A stretch of 20,148 nucleotides of DNA from the NCBI GenBank assembly GCA_002751075.1, contig NAOQ01000200.1, forward strand, positions 74,121-94,268, read 5' to 3'. A program made the position numbers and the translations under genes. The number at the start of each line of letters is the position of its first letter. Within the stretch, counting starts at the first letter, position 1. The notes under the pieces were generated by a model. The model was not told the DNA's origin and made no database searches. It was given only the letters and a program-made list of their open reading frames with translations. Below are positions 19,356 to 20,148 of this stretch, piece by piece. This DNA comes from Ichthyophonus hoferi (Eukaryota > Opisthokonta > Ichthyosporea > Ichthyophonida > Ichthyophonidae).

Positions 19356-20148
19356 CTAATAGGCGCAATCATAAAAGTCCTTAGTATTGTACAGCGATAA
19401 TACTATGCATAGTTAAAGTGTATGATATATGACCACTTATATGCCGTCTCCCAGTTTGAAGTTACATGAGAAATGCACTATTTCACGGAGTAATAGAATC
19501 GGTTGTATCTTATGACTATTACCATTACCATTACCATTACCATTACTATTACTGTTACTGTTACTGTTACTATTATTATTACTAATACTAATACTAAGAC
19601 TATTTCCATTACTGTTACTATTACTATTAATATTACTATTACTATTATGATTACCATTACCATTGCTATTACTATTACCATTACTATTACTATTACTAAT
19701 ACTATTTCCATAACTATTATTATTCCTATTCCTAATATCATTAGTAGTAGCAGTAGGCATTGTTTTTCATTCCTTTCCCTTCTATACTATCTAGTCGGTC
19801 TTGCATTCCTAACAAAGAACAACAAATAATATTATATGATTTAACGTCATTCTTTAACAGGTTAAATAAAAATGCACAGACACGTGTATATATATAATAA
19901 GGTAATAGTCATTACGAACAATAAGTTTTGTAAAAGTAAAGTATATAGTTTAAAATAACCCAACCAATCCACACACTCTTGTTGTCATCAAAATGATTGG
20001 AGTAAGAGATATCAATGACGTATATATTGTTAAGATTTGGGATTGGATAATAAAATATAAGTATTATGCATAGCAACAAGTGCATTCGTATTCGTGCAAT
20101 GTCATGTATATAAGAATTTAAACAGGGTTAATGGGTGGGAAAAGGCGG
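19356..20148. other. Upstream intron of the ACC-like gene, open at the right edge
   Basis: No further ACC-like exon was found on the minus strand up to the end of the window. The stretch holds a long hexanucleotide repeat (19,512-19,740) and AT-rich sequence with several CCAAT pentamers. Confidence 0.6.
19512..19740. repeat. (ATTACC/ATTACT)n microsatellite
   Basis: About 230 bp of 6-bp and 3-bp units. Having no stops in several frames, it opens long false frames on both strands (Asn/Ser, Ile/Val and Thr/Ile repeats). Confidence 0.95.

Noticed and set aside
19437-19829. Asn/Ser-, Ile/Val- and Thr/Ile-repeat proteins on both strands
   Set aside because: Product of the (ATTACC)n repeat, open in several frames at once; not genes.

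Overview
The window looks like nuclear DNA of an AT-rich, intron-rich invertebrate. Coding sequence is broken into short exons of about 60-210 bp, bounded by good GT/AG splice sites and separated by introns of 270-710 bp full of microsatellites. There are no bacterial-style operons. A demosponge-like animal is my best guess from the style of the genes and repeats. That is an inference; no species marker was seen.

The right half (11,920-19,355, minus strand) holds the one gene I can identify with confidence. It is the 3' part of an acetyl-CoA carboxylase (ACC) family gene, read here as 14 exons whose splice phases all agree and which give 593 codons plus a stop. Exons 1-12 encode the ACC central (AC) region in the usual order. 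The protein then passes in frame through one 625-bp intron into a 98-residue tail that resembles the extreme C-terminus of ACC. The carboxyltransferase (CT) domain, normally some 600 residues between these two parts, is absent and there is no room for it. The sequence is also quite divergent from vertebrate ACC yet fully open, which suggests a specialised, CT-less ACC paralogue. The 5' part, where biotin carboxylase and the biotin carrier would lie, is beyond the right edge.

The left half holds small, poorly recognisable genes. At 9,070-9,701 (+) there is a clean two-exon gene for a 117-residue protein with a CxxC...H finger-like motif and an acidic stretch; it resembles N-terminal modules of tnp2-like transposon proteins. 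At 601-1,346 (+), 3,025-3,948 (-) and 5,916-6,177 (+) there are exon-like open blocks next to good splice acceptors, from genes I do not recognise. A 56-codon frame sits at 11,315-11,485 (-).

The rest is non-coding. It includes a 29-bp minisatellite, several long microsatellites inside the ACC introns, a perfect 13-bp hairpin at 4,998-5,034, and a marked excess of CCAAT/ATTGG pentamers across the ACC gene.
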